In this document: positions 7,450 to 15,460 of the stretch, one piece after another
Layout of the letters: each line of letters opens with the position of its first letter
Numbering within the stretch: position 1 is the stretch's first letter
NCBI RefSeq assembly: GCF_934725225.1
Contig: NZ_CAKVAM010000001.1
Coordinates: forward strand, 186,001 to 250,000
Direction of reading: 5' to 3'
Length of the DNA stretch: 64,000 nt
From: an uncultured Treponema sp.
GTDB lineage: Bacteria > Spirochaetota > Spirochaetia > Treponematales > Treponemataceae
Notes under the pieces: generated by a model
What the model was told of the DNA's origin: nothing
Database searches by the model: none
The model's input: only the letters and a program-made list of their open reading frames with translations
Position numbers and translations under genes: made by a program

Positions 7450-8253
7450 TCATTCAGTTTCAAAAACCAAAATTTTTTCAGTCATCTTGTCAACAACCGG
7501 AAGTTTCTCAAACAGCTTTAAAACCGGATGAAGCGCAATCATTCCCCTTGTGATATTGTCATCATTTATTTTTTTAAAGCCGCCGGCAATGTCCGCAATA
7601 TCTTCAAAACTGTCCGCGCCAAAAATAAATTTCGCACCGGTATTCTCAATTGATTTTTCAATCTTCTCACGGTTCACCCATCTTTTCGCAAGACATTCAA
7701 GCATAACCGTCGCGCTTTTAAAATTTTCCCGGATAATTTCAAGCATCTTCGCATTTTCATCTTTCGTAAGATACATGCTCAAACCTTCAACCACAAAAAG
7801 AACTTTTCCATCCGCATTTATATTTTTAACCCAGCTGAAATCAAGAACCGAACAGCCGATGTTCAAAACCCTTCCCGACTCATCAAAAATCTCGTTTCTA
7901 ATCTCAATTATCTCAGGCAAATCCAGATTGAACCATTTCAGTCTGCCATTATCCATCCTGTAAAACCGCGTATCCAGCCCGCAGGCAATGTTCACAACCG
8001 TGCAGTCAGGATTCCTAGAAACAAAATCCTTCACAAGCTCGTCAAATACAAGAGTGCGCGCAATAACACCGTCGCTCATCGTAGAGTCGCCTTCCGCAAG
8101 CGAAAAATCGTAGTCAATCCGCTCAACAAGCTCAACAGCCTTCGCATCGTAAAACTTATGCCCCTTGTTCTTGGAATATTTTGCACGCGCATAAAAACTC
8201 TGCAGCATAGTTTCCGCAGTGCCGTTCAATTTCACCTTGATTTTTTCAGCCAT
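7450..8253 (-). CDS. SAM-dependent O-methyltransferase, leucine carboxyl methyltransferase (LCM/Tcmp-like) family
   Basis: 267 residues, class I methyltransferase fold. The family fingerprint NIACGLDTRFYR at residues ~88-99 is the SAM-binding motif I of the LCM/PPM group. FNLDLPEIIEIR near 108 and FVVEGLSMYL near 153 are motifs II and III. The N-terminal segment with TARAKYSKNKGH-like spacing is also typical. Bacterial members include polyketide O-methyltransferases and uncharacterised enzymes, and the substrate cannot be deduced. GGAGAAATT precedes the ATG. The gene stands alone between non-coding spacers, and the next gene on the same strand is separated by about 110 bases. Confidence 0.82.
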   Translation of the reverse strand: MAEKIKVKLNGTAETMLQSFYARAKYSKNKGHKFYDAKAVELVERIDYDFSLAEGDSTMSDGVIARTLVFDELVKDFVSRNPDCTVVNIACGLDTRFYRMDNGRLKWFNLDLPEIIEIRNEIFDESGRVLNIGCSVLDFSWVKNINADGKVLFVVEGLSMYLTKDENAKMLEIIRENFKSATVMLECLAKRWVNREKIEKSIENTGAKFIFGADSFEDIADIAGGFKKINDDNITRGMIALHPVLKLFEKLPVVDKMTEKILVFETE

Positions 8254-8364
8254 AATAATTTCTCCAAACAGATTCTATGCATTTGATTATACAAAAGTTA
8301 GCAAAAGCTAACAATATTATGGAGAAATATATTTTTGGAAATTTTATATGCGAACATCCAAAAA

Positions 8365-9009
8365 CTACCCGAAAATCTGCCCCGGAAGCTTCAGTTTTTC
8401 TTTCGGCGGAAACTGCCTGTCAAATTCCTCTGCTTCCTTTGAGTCGATAAAATATCCGTCCGGCTCCTTGAATGTTCCGCAGCCTGCTTCCTTCACTTGG
8501 TCTAAAAAGCTCGGTACTAGCTCTTTTATCAGAAAATAGTCCGCGTCCAGGTCGGCATGGTAGAAAACGCCTTTTGTCTTTGCCACGACAAAGCCGCTTT
8601 TTCCGTAAAAGCCGATGTTGCCGGTGATTGCAAGTGCGCCCGAGCCCAGCTCCTTTGCCTTTTGCATTGCGTGCCTAAGAAGAACTGTTCCGTAGCCTTT
8701 GCGCTTGAAGTTTGGCACAATGCTGATCGGCCCGAACGTCATAATCGGAAGAGTTTTGCCGTTGTTCAGCTTGATTTCTGCCCTTGCGAACATCACGTGT
8801 CCAATCAAAACGCCGTTTTCTTCCATTACAATGTCGAGTTCTGGCACAAAGTCGCTTCTTGTTCGGAAGCTGTGCAGCACAAAATGCTCGTCGCAGCCGG
8901 GCTTGTATACATTCCAGAACGCCTCGCGCGTAAGATTTTCAACCGCCTCGTAGTCTTCAGGTGTCTCGTTCCTGAAAGTGATTTTTTCCATGTCGATTTT
9001 GCTGTCCAT
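8365..9009 (-). CDS. GNAT-family N-acetyltransferase (YhbS-like)
   Basis: 214 residues with a GCN5-related acetyltransferase domain in the first ~140. The acetyl-CoA binding motif A is ISIVPNFKRKGYGTVLLRHAM (R-x-x-G-x-G/A version RKGYG). The preceding strand carries MTFGPISIVP. The C-terminal ~60 residues with DADYFLIKEL are seen in YhbS-type acetyltransferases. The ATG is fixed by an AGGAGGAAAG box 7-8 bases upstream. A second in-frame ATG (MEKITF) six codons later is possible but has no ribosome site. The acceptor substrate is unknown. Confidence 0.85.
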   Translation of the reverse strand: MDSKIDMEKITFRNETPEDYEAVENLTREAFWNVYKPGCDEHFVLHSFRTRSDFVPELDIVMEENGVLIGHVMFARAEIKLNNGKTLPIMTFGPISIVPNFKRKGYGTVLLRHAMQKAKELGSGALAITGNIGFYGKSGFVVAKTKGVFYHADLDADYFLIKELVPSFLDQVKEAGCGTFKEPDGYFIDSKEAEEFDRQFPPKEKLKLPGQIFG

Positions 9010-9317
9010 TTTTTCTTTCCTCCTATTCTTTTGTCATTATTCAGTTTGACCGAATGATTTCTCTTGCATAGATTCCTGTGTCGAATCACATGAATGACAT
9101 TTGAGATGGACTGTCATTGCCGGGCACAGACCCGGCAATCCGCTGCAAAAAAACTCCCTTTGTCAGCCAAGAAAATGACATTTTCGTATGGTTTAATAAT
9201 ACGCCGAACCGCGCCGGTTTCCTACCTCAAAGACATTTCAGAAAAAAGAATGAGAAAATCTACAAACAAAAAAAGCCCTGCAAAACGCAGAGCTTTCGTC
9301 AGTCAATACGCGCTAAA
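9010..9317. other. Non-coding stretch with a short hairpin repeat
   Basis: 308 bases between the GNAT gene and the convergent end of the propeller lipoprotein. The open frames here have no ribosome site and atypical composition. The stretch contains the hairpin repeat at 9112. Confidence 0.55.
9112..9145 (+). repeat. TGTCATT-type hairpin repeat
   Basis: TGTCATTGCCGGGCACAGACCCGGCAATCC. The stem GATTGCCGGGT/GCCGGGC folds as a perfect GC-rich hairpin around CACAGA. It is the best-preserved short copy in the window of a motif that recurs at 7384, 12944 and 40882. Confidence 0.6.
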
Positions 9318-10322
9318 TCAATACTGAACTTTTGCTTTCCAGATGTCGGTTTTGTTGTTGGCTGCCGAGATAAAGAAAATTGTATTGTCCGCGCCCCATA
9401 CAGGAGAATAAGCGTCAACTGAGCCGCTTGTAAGCTGAGTTTTGTTCATTCCATCAGCTGATATAAGATACAGATGAAAATTTGTCCGATTGTTTGCAAT
9501 TGAAATTATCCTTTTTGAAAGGCTTGATGTCATAGTTCCCTTTGCATTTATAGGAGTCAGCTGCTCAAACAAAATGCATTTTCCATCCTTTGAATATGAA
9601 GGCTGATAGCAAGGAAAATCAGCGTCCTTGTAAATTTCTGTAGCCTGATTCAAGTCAAGATTCATTTCAAAAATTCCACCGTCACGGATAAAGACAAATT
9701 TGTTTTCTGCAGGATTCCACTTAGGACTATGACCTTCGCAGATTAAAGTTATTTCAGTTCCGTCGTAATTCAAGGTTGCAATCTGCCATTTTCCGTTTAT
9801 TTTTGTCTGGCACAAAATGATATTATTTTTTATATCAGGTCTTCCATCCTCAGTTCCAATCGGTGTTCTTGTAATGTAAGTTTTTCTTCCGCCCTCTACG
9901 TTTGCCCGAACTAGCTTAAACTGATTGTTTTCAAGCGCGGCAAATACAAATTCTTTTCCATTTTTGTTCCAAGCAGGCCAATATGAAAATGTAAGGCCAA
10001 GCGGAGTCTTTGAAGGACGGCTAATATCACGAAGCAAATACATCTGGGAATCATAATAATAGCCAGAATTAGAATTCTTCATATTTGTTATATAGCTACT
10101 GACGCTTTTATCTATCTCAACATAAAGCAACTGATTTCCATCTGGAGAAACAGCCAGTTCAATTTTAGACAAACCGTCATCTGTAACCCTTGAAACATTC
10201 TGCAAAACACTTTTGTCATAAGAAATTTGAATTTCCTCTTTAGGCATTGAAGACATAGAAACGCAAGAAAAAGCTGTCATAGAAAACGCTATCACAGAAG
10301 CCAAAAAAATAAATTTTTTCAT
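9318..10322 (-). CDS. TolB/WD40-like beta-propeller lipoprotein
   Basis: 334 residues. A lipoprotein signal ends at TAFSC with C20 as the lipidated residue, a spirochete-style lipobox. The mature region contains repeated PD40/TolB-type blades: LAVSPDGNQLLYVEID, FSYWPAWNKNGKEFVFAAL, GHSPKWNPAENKFVFIRD, QPSYSKDGKCILFEQL and AYSPVWGADNTIFFISA. That is five or six blades forming a beta-propeller. Such proteins act in envelope protein interactions, but no Tol-Pal gene is adjacent, so a Tol role is not supported. CTC reads as GAG about 7 bases before the ATG. It is divergent from an XRE regulator gene. Confidence 0.78.
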   Translation of the reverse strand: MKKFIFLASVIAFSMTAFSCVSMSSMPKEEIQISYDKSVLQNVSRVTDDGLSKIELAVSPDGNQLLYVEIDKSVSSYITNMKNSNSGYYYDSQMYLLRDISRPSKTPLGLTFSYWPAWNKNGKEFVFAALENNQFKLVRANVEGGRKTYITRTPIGTEDGRPDIKNNIILCQTKINGKWQIATLNYDGTEITLICEGHSPKWNPAENKFVFIRDGGIFEMNLDLNQATEIYKDADFPCYQPSYSKDGKCILFEQLTPINAKGTMTSSLSKRIISIANNRTNFHLYLISADGMNKTQLTSGSVDAYSPVWGADNTIFFISAANNKTDIWKAKVQY

Positions 10323-10424
10323 AAAAACCTCTTTTACATTAAGTCAAATATTACAATACAGAAGTATTTCTTAAAAGTCAATCAAAAATTATACAATGGT
10401 CAAAAATAAATAGACAGGTTTCTT

Positions 10425-10706
10425 ATGCTGAATGAACGAATCCGTGAGCTTCGCGGCAGCCGTGGAATCAGCCAGATTCAGCTGGCGGGCAAGCTCGGAG
10501 TTACAAAGCAAAGCGTTTCAAATTGGGAAAACGACAACATTCTTCCTTCTATTGAGATGCTTGTGAAAATTGCGAATTTTTTTGAAGTTTCAACTGATTA
10601 TCTTTTAGGACTTGACAACAAGCGTACGTTGGACGTTGAAAATTTGACGGAAAATCAGATTTCGCATATTCAGCTTATTGTTGACGATTTAAGAAACGCA
10701 AAATAA
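10425..10706 (+). CDS. XRE-family helix-turn-helix regulator
   Basis: 93 residues. The Cro/C1-type domain fills residues ~3-62: IRELRGSRGISQIQLAGKLGVTKQSVSNWENDNILPSIEMLVKIANFFEVSTDYLLG. A short tail of about 30 residues follows, with no effector domain. It is divergent from the propeller lipoprotein with about 100 bases between starts, in which TATACAAT is a likely -10. Targets are unknown. A weak bidirectional hairpin terminator follows. Confidence 0.85.
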   Translation: MLNERIRELRGSRGISQIQLAGKLGVTKQSVSNWENDNILPSIEMLVKIANFFEVSTDYLLGLDNKRTLDVENLTENQISHIQLIVDDLRNAK

Positions 10707-10715
10707 TTTAAAACA

Positions 10716-10748
10716 AAAAAACTGACCCCATTTATAGAGCCAGTTTTT
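10716..10748. terminator. Hairpin between two convergent small regulators
   Basis: AAAAACTG at 10717-10724 pairs with CAGTTTTT at 10741-10748. The A-rich left arm and T-rich right arm could serve either direction. The stem is short, so strength is uncertain. Confidence 0.5.
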
Positions 10749-10783
10749 ACACAACAGCTTTAGCAATATTTAACCGGAAAAGT

Positions 10784-11062
10784 TTAATTCATCTGCTTTT
10801 TTGCCTGCAAGATGATTCTGTAGATTGACTTTTCGCTCAGAAAGAATTTTTGCGAAATCTCGCTGACCGAAAATCCTTTTTTGTAACTTTCGTATATCCG
10901 CTGATTCCGGTTTCTGTACCAAGCTTTGGAATCCTTTGATTCTCCCCAGTTTTTCCGGCTTTCGCATTTCTGCGGAATATACAAGTAAGTTCCTGCCGCA
11001 TACTCCTGAATTTTTTCAAGAAGTTCGGACGGAAGAACATTTTTCGCTTTTACGTAATTCAT
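10784..11062 (-). CDS. CD3324-family small HTH protein
   Basis: 92 residues from the ATG at 11062. An in-frame TTG at 11080 would add six residues. The opening MNYVKAKNVLPSELLEKIQEYAAGTYLYIPQK is characteristic of the CD3324 family of small proteins found in Firmicutes and spirochetes. The C-terminal half has a helix-turn-helix, YKKGFSVSEISQKFFLSEKSIYRIILQAKK, resembling Mor/ComR-like DNA-binding domains. No clear ribosome site is seen before either start. The function of the family is not established; DNA binding is inferred from the HTH. Confidence 0.7.
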   Translation of the reverse strand: MNYVKAKNVLPSELLEKIQEYAAGTYLYIPQKCESRKNWGESKDSKAWYRNRNQRIYESYKKGFSVSEISQKFFLSEKSIYRIILQAKKQMN

Positions 11063-11250
11063 TTTGATGACGCTTTTCAAAAAGATTTTTCTAATTGAAC
11101 AAGCAGTAAAAGCTCTTGAAACTCAAATTACGCCTTTACTGCCGGCGCAATACAAGCTCCATTTTTGTCGTATTTTTTATAAGTCGCTCCTTAGAAAACA
11201 ATTTTATCTTCAATGCTCAAAATATAACATAAAAAACTATTAAATTCTAT

Positions 11251-11730
11251 TTATTTTTCATGGAATTTTCCAGTCAATTCTTCCACATCAATTCTTATCA
11301 TGCTTGTTCTTTTCATCATAATAGCAGGAAAAACAGTTGGACCTTTGTACCCATACTTTTTTAGGATACAGATTAATCCTTCTTTCTTTTCATCTGCATC
11401 CTCTAAAATAACTGCATTTCCTTTTCCGCAGACACTTCTGTAAAAATCTGTCCAGCCACAAGGCGCTTTGTCTGTACCTATTTCAGAATAGCTTACAGCA
11501 GAAAAAGATACACGGGGGCAATTTTTTATGCAGCTAAGCTTTGTTCCTTCCGTAGCTCCGTGAATAAAAATCTGAATCCGCTTTCTGTCATCATCCAGTT
11601 TGTACCCGAAATTTACGGGCACAGAATACGGCTCATTTCCATTTATCATCGCAAGAGTCAAAAAATTCGACTCATCAAGAATTTTTATCATTTCTTCAAA
11701 GTCAGTAATTTCTCTTTCTTTTCGCCTCAT
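11251..11730 (-). CDS. Pyridoxamine 5'-phosphate oxidase-fold flavoprotein (NimA-like)
   Basis: 159 residues of the split-barrel FMN-binding fold. The opening REITDFEEMIKILDESNFLTLAMINGNEPYSVPVNFGY is the hallmark of the PNPOx/NimA group, in which the P-Y-x-V-P segment contacts the flavin. IFIHGATEGTKLSCIKNCPRVSFSA follows with the expected spacing. Members include 5-nitroimidazole reductases, but most are uncharacterised and drug resistance should not be inferred. TAGGTGAA lies a suitable distance before the ATG. Upstream, only 80 bases separate it from the divergent S1 protein gene. Confidence 0.8.
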   Translation of the reverse strand: MRRKEREITDFEEMIKILDESNFLTLAMINGNEPYSVPVNFGYKLDDDRKRIQIFIHGATEGTKLSCIKNCPRVSFSAVSYSEIGTDKAPCGWTDFYRSVCGKGNAVILEDADEKKEGLICILKKYGYKGPTVFPAIMMKRTSMIRIDVEELTGKFHEK

Positions 11731-11810
11731 TTTTCACCTACAAAATTTGCAAATTGAAATTTTTTCAAATTCATTTTATAATTTAGAAATCAATTTTACA
11801 AGGAAAACAA

Positions 11811-12908
11811 ATGAAAAACTTATATGAACAGGGACAGATGATTGAAACAACTGTTGCCGCAATTTCAAATGACACAGTTTTTATTGATCTTGGGCTGAAA
11901 AGCGAAGGTTTCGTTAACAAGGCTGAATTTTGCGATGAAAACGGAAATTGTTCCATAAAAGAAGGCGACAAAATAAAAGTTTACTTTCTAGGCGGAAAAA
12001 ACGAGGAGCTTCACTTTACAACAAAGCTTGCCGGTCAAAACGCAGGAAAATCAGTTCTTGAAAACGCATTCAAAAATGGAATTCCAGTAGAAGGCCACGT
12101 TACAAAAGAAATTAAAGGCGGATTTGAAGTAATGATTGGCACAAGCCGTGCATTCTGTCCCTATTCACAAATGGGGTACAGACAGAAAAAGGAGCCAGCT
12201 GAATATGTAGGCGAGCATCTTACTTTCAAAATCCAAGAATATAAAAATGACGGCAAAAACATAGTTCTTTCAAACCGCGCAATTCTTGAAGAGCAGGCAA
12301 ATGCGGAACTCGATCAGCTTTCAAAAAAATACACAGAAGGAATGACCGTTACTGGAAAAGTAAAATCTATCGAATCCTACGGCGCATTTATCGACTTAAA
12401 CGGATTCCAAGCGCTTCTTCCAATTTCTGAAATTTCCCATGCAAGAATCAGCAATGTTTCAGATGTTTTAAAAATAGGACAAGAAGTAACAGCAAAAATT
12501 ATAAAAGCAGACTGGCAGCATGAAAAAGTTTCTCTTTCAACAAAAGAACTTGAAGCAGATCCTTGGGACAATGTAAAAACCGAATTTCCGGCTGGAACAA
12601 AAATTGAAGGAACAATTTCCCGCGTAGCTGATTTTGGAATTTTTGTAAACATCGCATCAGGAATAGACGGACTCGTTCACATATCCAAGCTGAATGTTGA
12701 GCGCAATACAAATCTGAAAAAAATCTACAAGCCAGGTGAAAAATTTCCAGTTATTGTTGAAAAAGTTGATTCTGAAGAAAAAAGAATTTCGCTTGCCCCA
12801 GTTGTTTCAAATGAAGAACAGGACAATGCGGCGGAATATCTTTCATCGCACAAAGATGATGATGACGGAGAAACTTACAATCCTTTCGCAGCACTCTTGA
12901 AAAAATAA
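11811..12908 (+). CDS. S1-domain RNA-binding protein (30S ribosomal protein S1-like)
   Basis: 365 residues with four S1/OB-fold repeats at about 7-72, 89-155, 175-243 and 260-330. Repeats three and four are closest to consensus: GMTVTGKVKSIESYGAFIDLNGFQALLPISEIS and GTKIEGTISRVADFGIFVNIASGIDGLVHISKL. Six repeats are usual in E. coli S1 and four in many other phyla. The C-terminus is acidic (KDDDDGE). It has AAGGAAAAC before the ATG. S1-like proteins bind mRNA and help initiate translation on weak ribosome sites, which is relevant given the many genes here without one. It is probably a monocistronic gene ending at a hairpin. Confidence 0.85.
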   Translation: MKNLYEQGQMIETTVAAISNDTVFIDLGLKSEGFVNKAEFCDENGNCSIKEGDKIKVYFLGGKNEELHFTTKLAGQNAGKSVLENAFKNGIPVEGHVTKEIKGGFEVMIGTSRAFCPYSQMGYRQKKEPAEYVGEHLTFKIQEYKNDGKNIVLSNRAILEEQANAELDQLSKKYTEGMTVTGKVKSIESYGAFIDLNGFQALLPISEISHARISNVSDVLKIGQEVTAKIIKADWQHEKVSLSTKELEADPWDNVKTEFPAGTKIEGTISRVADFGIFVNIASGIDGLVHISKLNVERNTNLKKIYKPGEKFPVIVEKVDSEEKRISLAPVVSNEEQDNAAEYLSSHKDDDDGETYNPFAALLKK

Positions 12909-12923
12909 ACTATAAAAAAATAG

Positions 12924-12992
12924 AATGTCCAATAAGTTAAAAATGTCATTGTCGTACTTGATACGGCAATCTCTACTTTTTGGACATTTTTT
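12924..12992 (+). terminator. Terminator hairpin containing a TGTCATT-type repeat in its loop
   Basis: AATGTCCAA (12924-12932) pairs with TTGGACATT (12980-12988) and is followed by T residues. The loop carries the short repeat TGTCATTGTCGTACTTGATACGGCAATC (12944-12971), itself a hairpin. It serves the S1 gene and abuts the convergent Nudix gene. Confidence 0.55.
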
Positions 12993-13464
12993 ACTTTATC
13001 TTCTTTCCATTCAAAAAAGCTTCTTTTAAAATTCCAGTTCTATATATCAACTTAAGAGAAAAAAACGGTTCACCTTTTTCCAGCAAATCCAGAAAAATTA
13101 AATCGCCTTCCCAATGCTCAAGATTCTTAAAATCTGATTTTTTTATCCATTCAAGTTTCCCTTCGTCGCATTCAATAAGATTCCCGGAAAAATCATCGCT
13201 TGTGTAAAGGCACATATATTCAGCAGGATCATCATCAGACAAAAATGTAACAATTCCTCTAAAAGAAAACGAATTTAAAACAAGCCCGGTTTCTTCTTTT
13301 ACTTCCCGAAGCAGGCAATCTTCAGGACTTTCTCCGGCTTCAAAATGTCCGCCAACACCAATCCATTTGTCGTGGTTTATATCATTTTTCTTTGTAACTC
13401 TATGAAGCATCAAATAGCAATCATTTTTTTCAATATAGCACAAAGTTGTAAGCTGACTTTTCAT
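12991..13464 (-). CDS. Nudix hydrolase (MutT / 8-oxo-dGTP diphosphatase-like)
   Basis: 157 residues. The complete Nudix box G-x5-E-x7-R-E-x2-E-E-x-G-L is at residues 39-61, with G39, E45, R53, E54, E57 and E58 in place. The family hydrolyses nucleoside diphosphates linked to another group. The preceding GVGGHFEAGE and the short overall length point to the MutT/8-oxo-dGTP subgroup, although substrate is not decided by sequence. The ATG is preceded by AGGAAAAAA. It lies convergent to the S1 gene. Confidence 0.85.
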   Translation of the reverse strand: MKSQLTTLCYIEKNDCYLMLHRVTKKNDINHDKWIGVGGHFEAGESPEDCLLREVKEETGLVLNSFSFRGIVTFLSDDDPAEYMCLYTSDDFSGNLIECDEGKLEWIKKSDFKNLEHWEGDLIFLDLLEKGEPFFSLKLIYRTGILKEAFLNGKKIK

Positions 13465-13492
13465 TTTTTTCCTGAAAATAAGTTTGAAAAAT

Positions 13493-13527
13493 AAAAAAAG
13501 ACCTCATGCAGAAACATGAAGTCTTTA
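13493..13527 (-). terminator. Intrinsic terminator of tRNA-Val
   Basis: On the minus strand AAAGACTTCATG and CATGAGGTCTTT form a stem directly after the tRNA, followed by seven T residues. Confidence 0.8.
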
Positions 13528-13601
13528 TGGGCTCTGAGGGGATCGAACCCCCGACATTCTGGGTGTAAACCAGACGCTCGTACCAGCTGAGCTAAGAGCC
13601 C
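13528..13601 (-). tRNA. tRNA-Val (anticodon UAC)
   Basis: 74 bases. On the minus strand the acceptor GGGCTCT pairs with AGAGCCC. The anticodon stem TCTGG/CCAGA encloses the loop TTTACAC, giving UAC, which reads GUA valine codons. The T loop is GTTCGATCC with stem GGGGG/CCCCT. Discriminator A73 is present. CCA is not encoded. Confidence 0.95.
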
Positions 13602-13696
13602 TTATATTTTGTAATAATAACATATATAAAAAACTCTGTCTATATGAAAAAACAAAAAGATTTCATTTATAACAATTTGTTATACAGTTTTGATGA

Positions 13697-13724
13697 TTGA
13701 CAGTTTTTTTCAGCTTCGTAATAC
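13697..13724 (+). promoter_or_regulatory. argA promoter, start point about at the ATG
   Basis: TTGACA at 13697-13702, 16-base spacer, TAATAC at 13719-13724. The predicted start is only a few bases before the ATG at 13734, and there is no Shine-Dalgarno sequence. Confidence 0.6.
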
Positions 13725-13733
13725 TAACATATT

Positions 13734-15143
13734 ATGGAAGAAAATCTAATTCACGAAAAAGCCGAAAGAATCCGGGACGTAATCCGCTACATAAAAAGAT
13801 TTAAAAATGCGCTCGTTGTAATTTACATAGATGACACTTTAATTGACAGTCCGCATTTTCTGAACCACATAAGAGACATTTGTTTTATTCACGAAGCCGG
13901 ACTAAAAGTAATTCTAGTTCCCGGAGCAAGCAAAAAAATAAACGAAATTCTCTCAAGCGCAAATATAAAATGGAAAATGCACTGCAACTGCCGCATAACA
14001 GGTCCAGAAGCAATGCCTCTTATAAAAATGGCGGCGTTTGATGTTTCAAATCAAATAATGACAGCTTTTGCAGGCGAAAGAAAAACCGCAGTCATTGGAA
14101 ACTGGGTCAGAGCCAGAGGAAAAGGCGTTATCGACGGATTTGATTACGGAACAAGCGGCGAAATAGAAAAGCTGCAAACTGATTCAATAAAAACAGTTTT
14201 AGACAATGGATTTATTCCGATTTTTCCTTGCATAGGATGGAGCATAGCCGGAAAGCCTTACAACATTTCTTCAATTGAACTTTCCCAGCAAATCGCAATT
14301 AACCTGAACGCAGACAAACTTTTTTTTCTTGTTCCAAATGCAGAAATCAATTCAGAAAATTTCTTAATTCCAAAAGAAATCGGTCTTTCTCCAGAAGGAA
14401 ATGTTCCGGCTTTAAATTTGGAAGAAGTTGAATTATTTTTAAAAACAAACGAACTCTCGGTAAATTCAGATGAAAATAACGCAAATTCTACCAAACGTTT
14501 GGTAATTTCAGACAAAAATGTTTCACGTGAAACAAATAAAATGTATCTGAAAGAAAAAATTTTCACTCTTCTAAAAAAAGCAGAAAAAGCTTGCACTCAA
14601 GGAGTTGACAGAGTTCACATATTGAATGGCTCTATAGACGGAGTTGTTCCATGTGAAATATTCAGCGACTTAGGCTCTGGAACAATGGTTTACAGCAGCA
14701 ACTACGGAAAAATCAGAGAAATGACAAGAGAAGACATTCCAGCAGTTTTAAATGTAATGCAGCCATTTATTGAATCAGGAATTCTTCTTCCCAGAACAAA
14801 GGAAAGTCTTTCAGCCCAATTCAACAATTTTATCGTATACGAACTTGATGGCGCAATCAGAGCCTGTGCTTCACTCATTCCTTATTCTGACGGACAAACA
14901 GAAATCGCAGGTGTCGCAGTTGACAAAAACTGTTCTCACATAGGAATCGGACCAAGAATGATAGAGTTTCTCGTGAAACAAGCAAAACACAATAATTCAA
15001 AAGGAATATTCCTGTTAACAACACAAACAGCAGATTGGTTTGAAAAATTAGGATTTAAACTTTCCGACATATCAACTTTACCAAAAGAAAGAAAAGAAAA
15101 ATGGAATCCAAATAGAGGATCAAAAGTATTACGACTTTTTTAA
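13734..15143 (+). CDS. argA: N-acetylglutamate synthase (amino-acid N-acetyltransferase)
   Basis: 469 residues combining an amino-acid-kinase-like domain (~1-245) and a C-terminal GNAT domain (~325-465), the architecture of classical ArgA. It makes N-acetylglutamate from glutamate and acetyl-CoA, the first step of arginine synthesis. The kinase domain shows LVVIYIDDTLIDS and LKVILVPGASKKINEIL. The GNAT domain shows ASLIPYSDGQTEIAGVAVDKNCSHIGIGPRMIEFL. The linker at ~245-280 is asparagine/serine-rich and carries a perfect parS sequence (codons 262-267, NVSRET) and a separate 16-bp palindrome. The gene has a -10 box almost on top of its ATG. carAB 20 kb away serve the same pathway. Confidence 0.88.
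   Translation: MEENLIHEKAERIRDVIRYIKRFKNALVVIYIDDTLIDSPHFLNHIRDICFIHEAGLKVILVPGASKKINEILSSANIKWKMHCNCRITGPEAMPLIKMAAFDVSNQIMTAFAGERKTAVIGNWVRARGKGVIDGFDYGTSGEIEKLQTDSIKTVLDNGFIPIFPCIGWSIAGKPYNISSIELSQQIAINLNADKLFFLVPNAEINSENFLIPKEIGLSPEGNVPALNLEEVELFLKTNELSVNSDENNANSTKRLVISDKNVSRETNKMYLKEKIFTLLKKAEKACTQGVDRVHILNGSIDGVVPCEIFSDLGSGTMVYSSNYGKIREMTREDIPAVLNVMQPFIESGILLPRTKESLSAQFNNFIVYELDGAIRACASLIPYSDGQTEIAGVAVDKNCSHIGIGPRMIEFLVKQAKHNNSKGIFLLTTQTADWFEKLGFKLSDISTLPKERKEKWNPNRGSKVLRLF
14489..14504. repeat. Perfect 16-bp palindrome inside argA
   Basis: TACCAAACGTTTGGTA is fully self-complementary. It lies 14 bases before the parS site in the interdomain linker. No protein is assigned to it. Confidence 0.5.
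14519..14534. promoter_or_regulatory. parS centromere-like site 1 (inside argA)
   Basis: TGTTTCACGTGAAACA, identical to the 16-bp ParB-binding consensus known from many bacteria. It lies 7.6 kb from the predicted oriC. Confidence 0.9.
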
Positions 15144-15191
15144 CAACAAAAACTTGATACAAGAAAAATAAAAGCTTAAAACGAAATATTG

Positions 15192-15229
15192 AACACCTGT
15201 GTTTCACGTGAAACATGGGTGTTTTTTTT
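15192..15229 (+). terminator. argA terminator whose stem contains parS
   Basis: AACACC (15192-15197) pairs with GGTGTT (15218-15223), extended inward by the fully palindromic 16-bp parS and followed by a run of T residues. In RNA it is a stem of about 16 pairs. Confidence 0.75.
15200..15215. promoter_or_regulatory. parS centromere-like site 2 (inside the argA terminator)
   Basis: TGTTTCACGTGAAACA, a perfect match to the ParB-binding consensus. Confidence 0.9.
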
Positions 15230-15460
15230 ATAAACAATAACTGAAAAAACAATTTAATTAAAAACAAAAAAGATTATTGTCTAATTCATAATATGAACTA
15301 TCTCGCACAAATATAAAAGAATATTTTTTTATCTTTAATCCTACGTTGTTCAAAGCAAGCTGATTACTAACCAGTTTTGATTTAAAAATATCAAAATTCA
15401 ATTGTATAAAAATAATAAGTTCAATTTTGAGTTTTTATAAAAACAGCTATTTAACAATTT

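Noticed and set aside
9094..9422. Two overlapping plus-strand frames
   Set aside because: They cross a hairpin repeat and then run antisense to the propeller lipoprotein; no ribosome site.
11251..11730. Calling the PNPOx-fold protein a nitroimidazole-resistance gene
   Set aside because: The fold is shared by many unrelated flavoproteins; sequence alone does not support a drug-resistance role.
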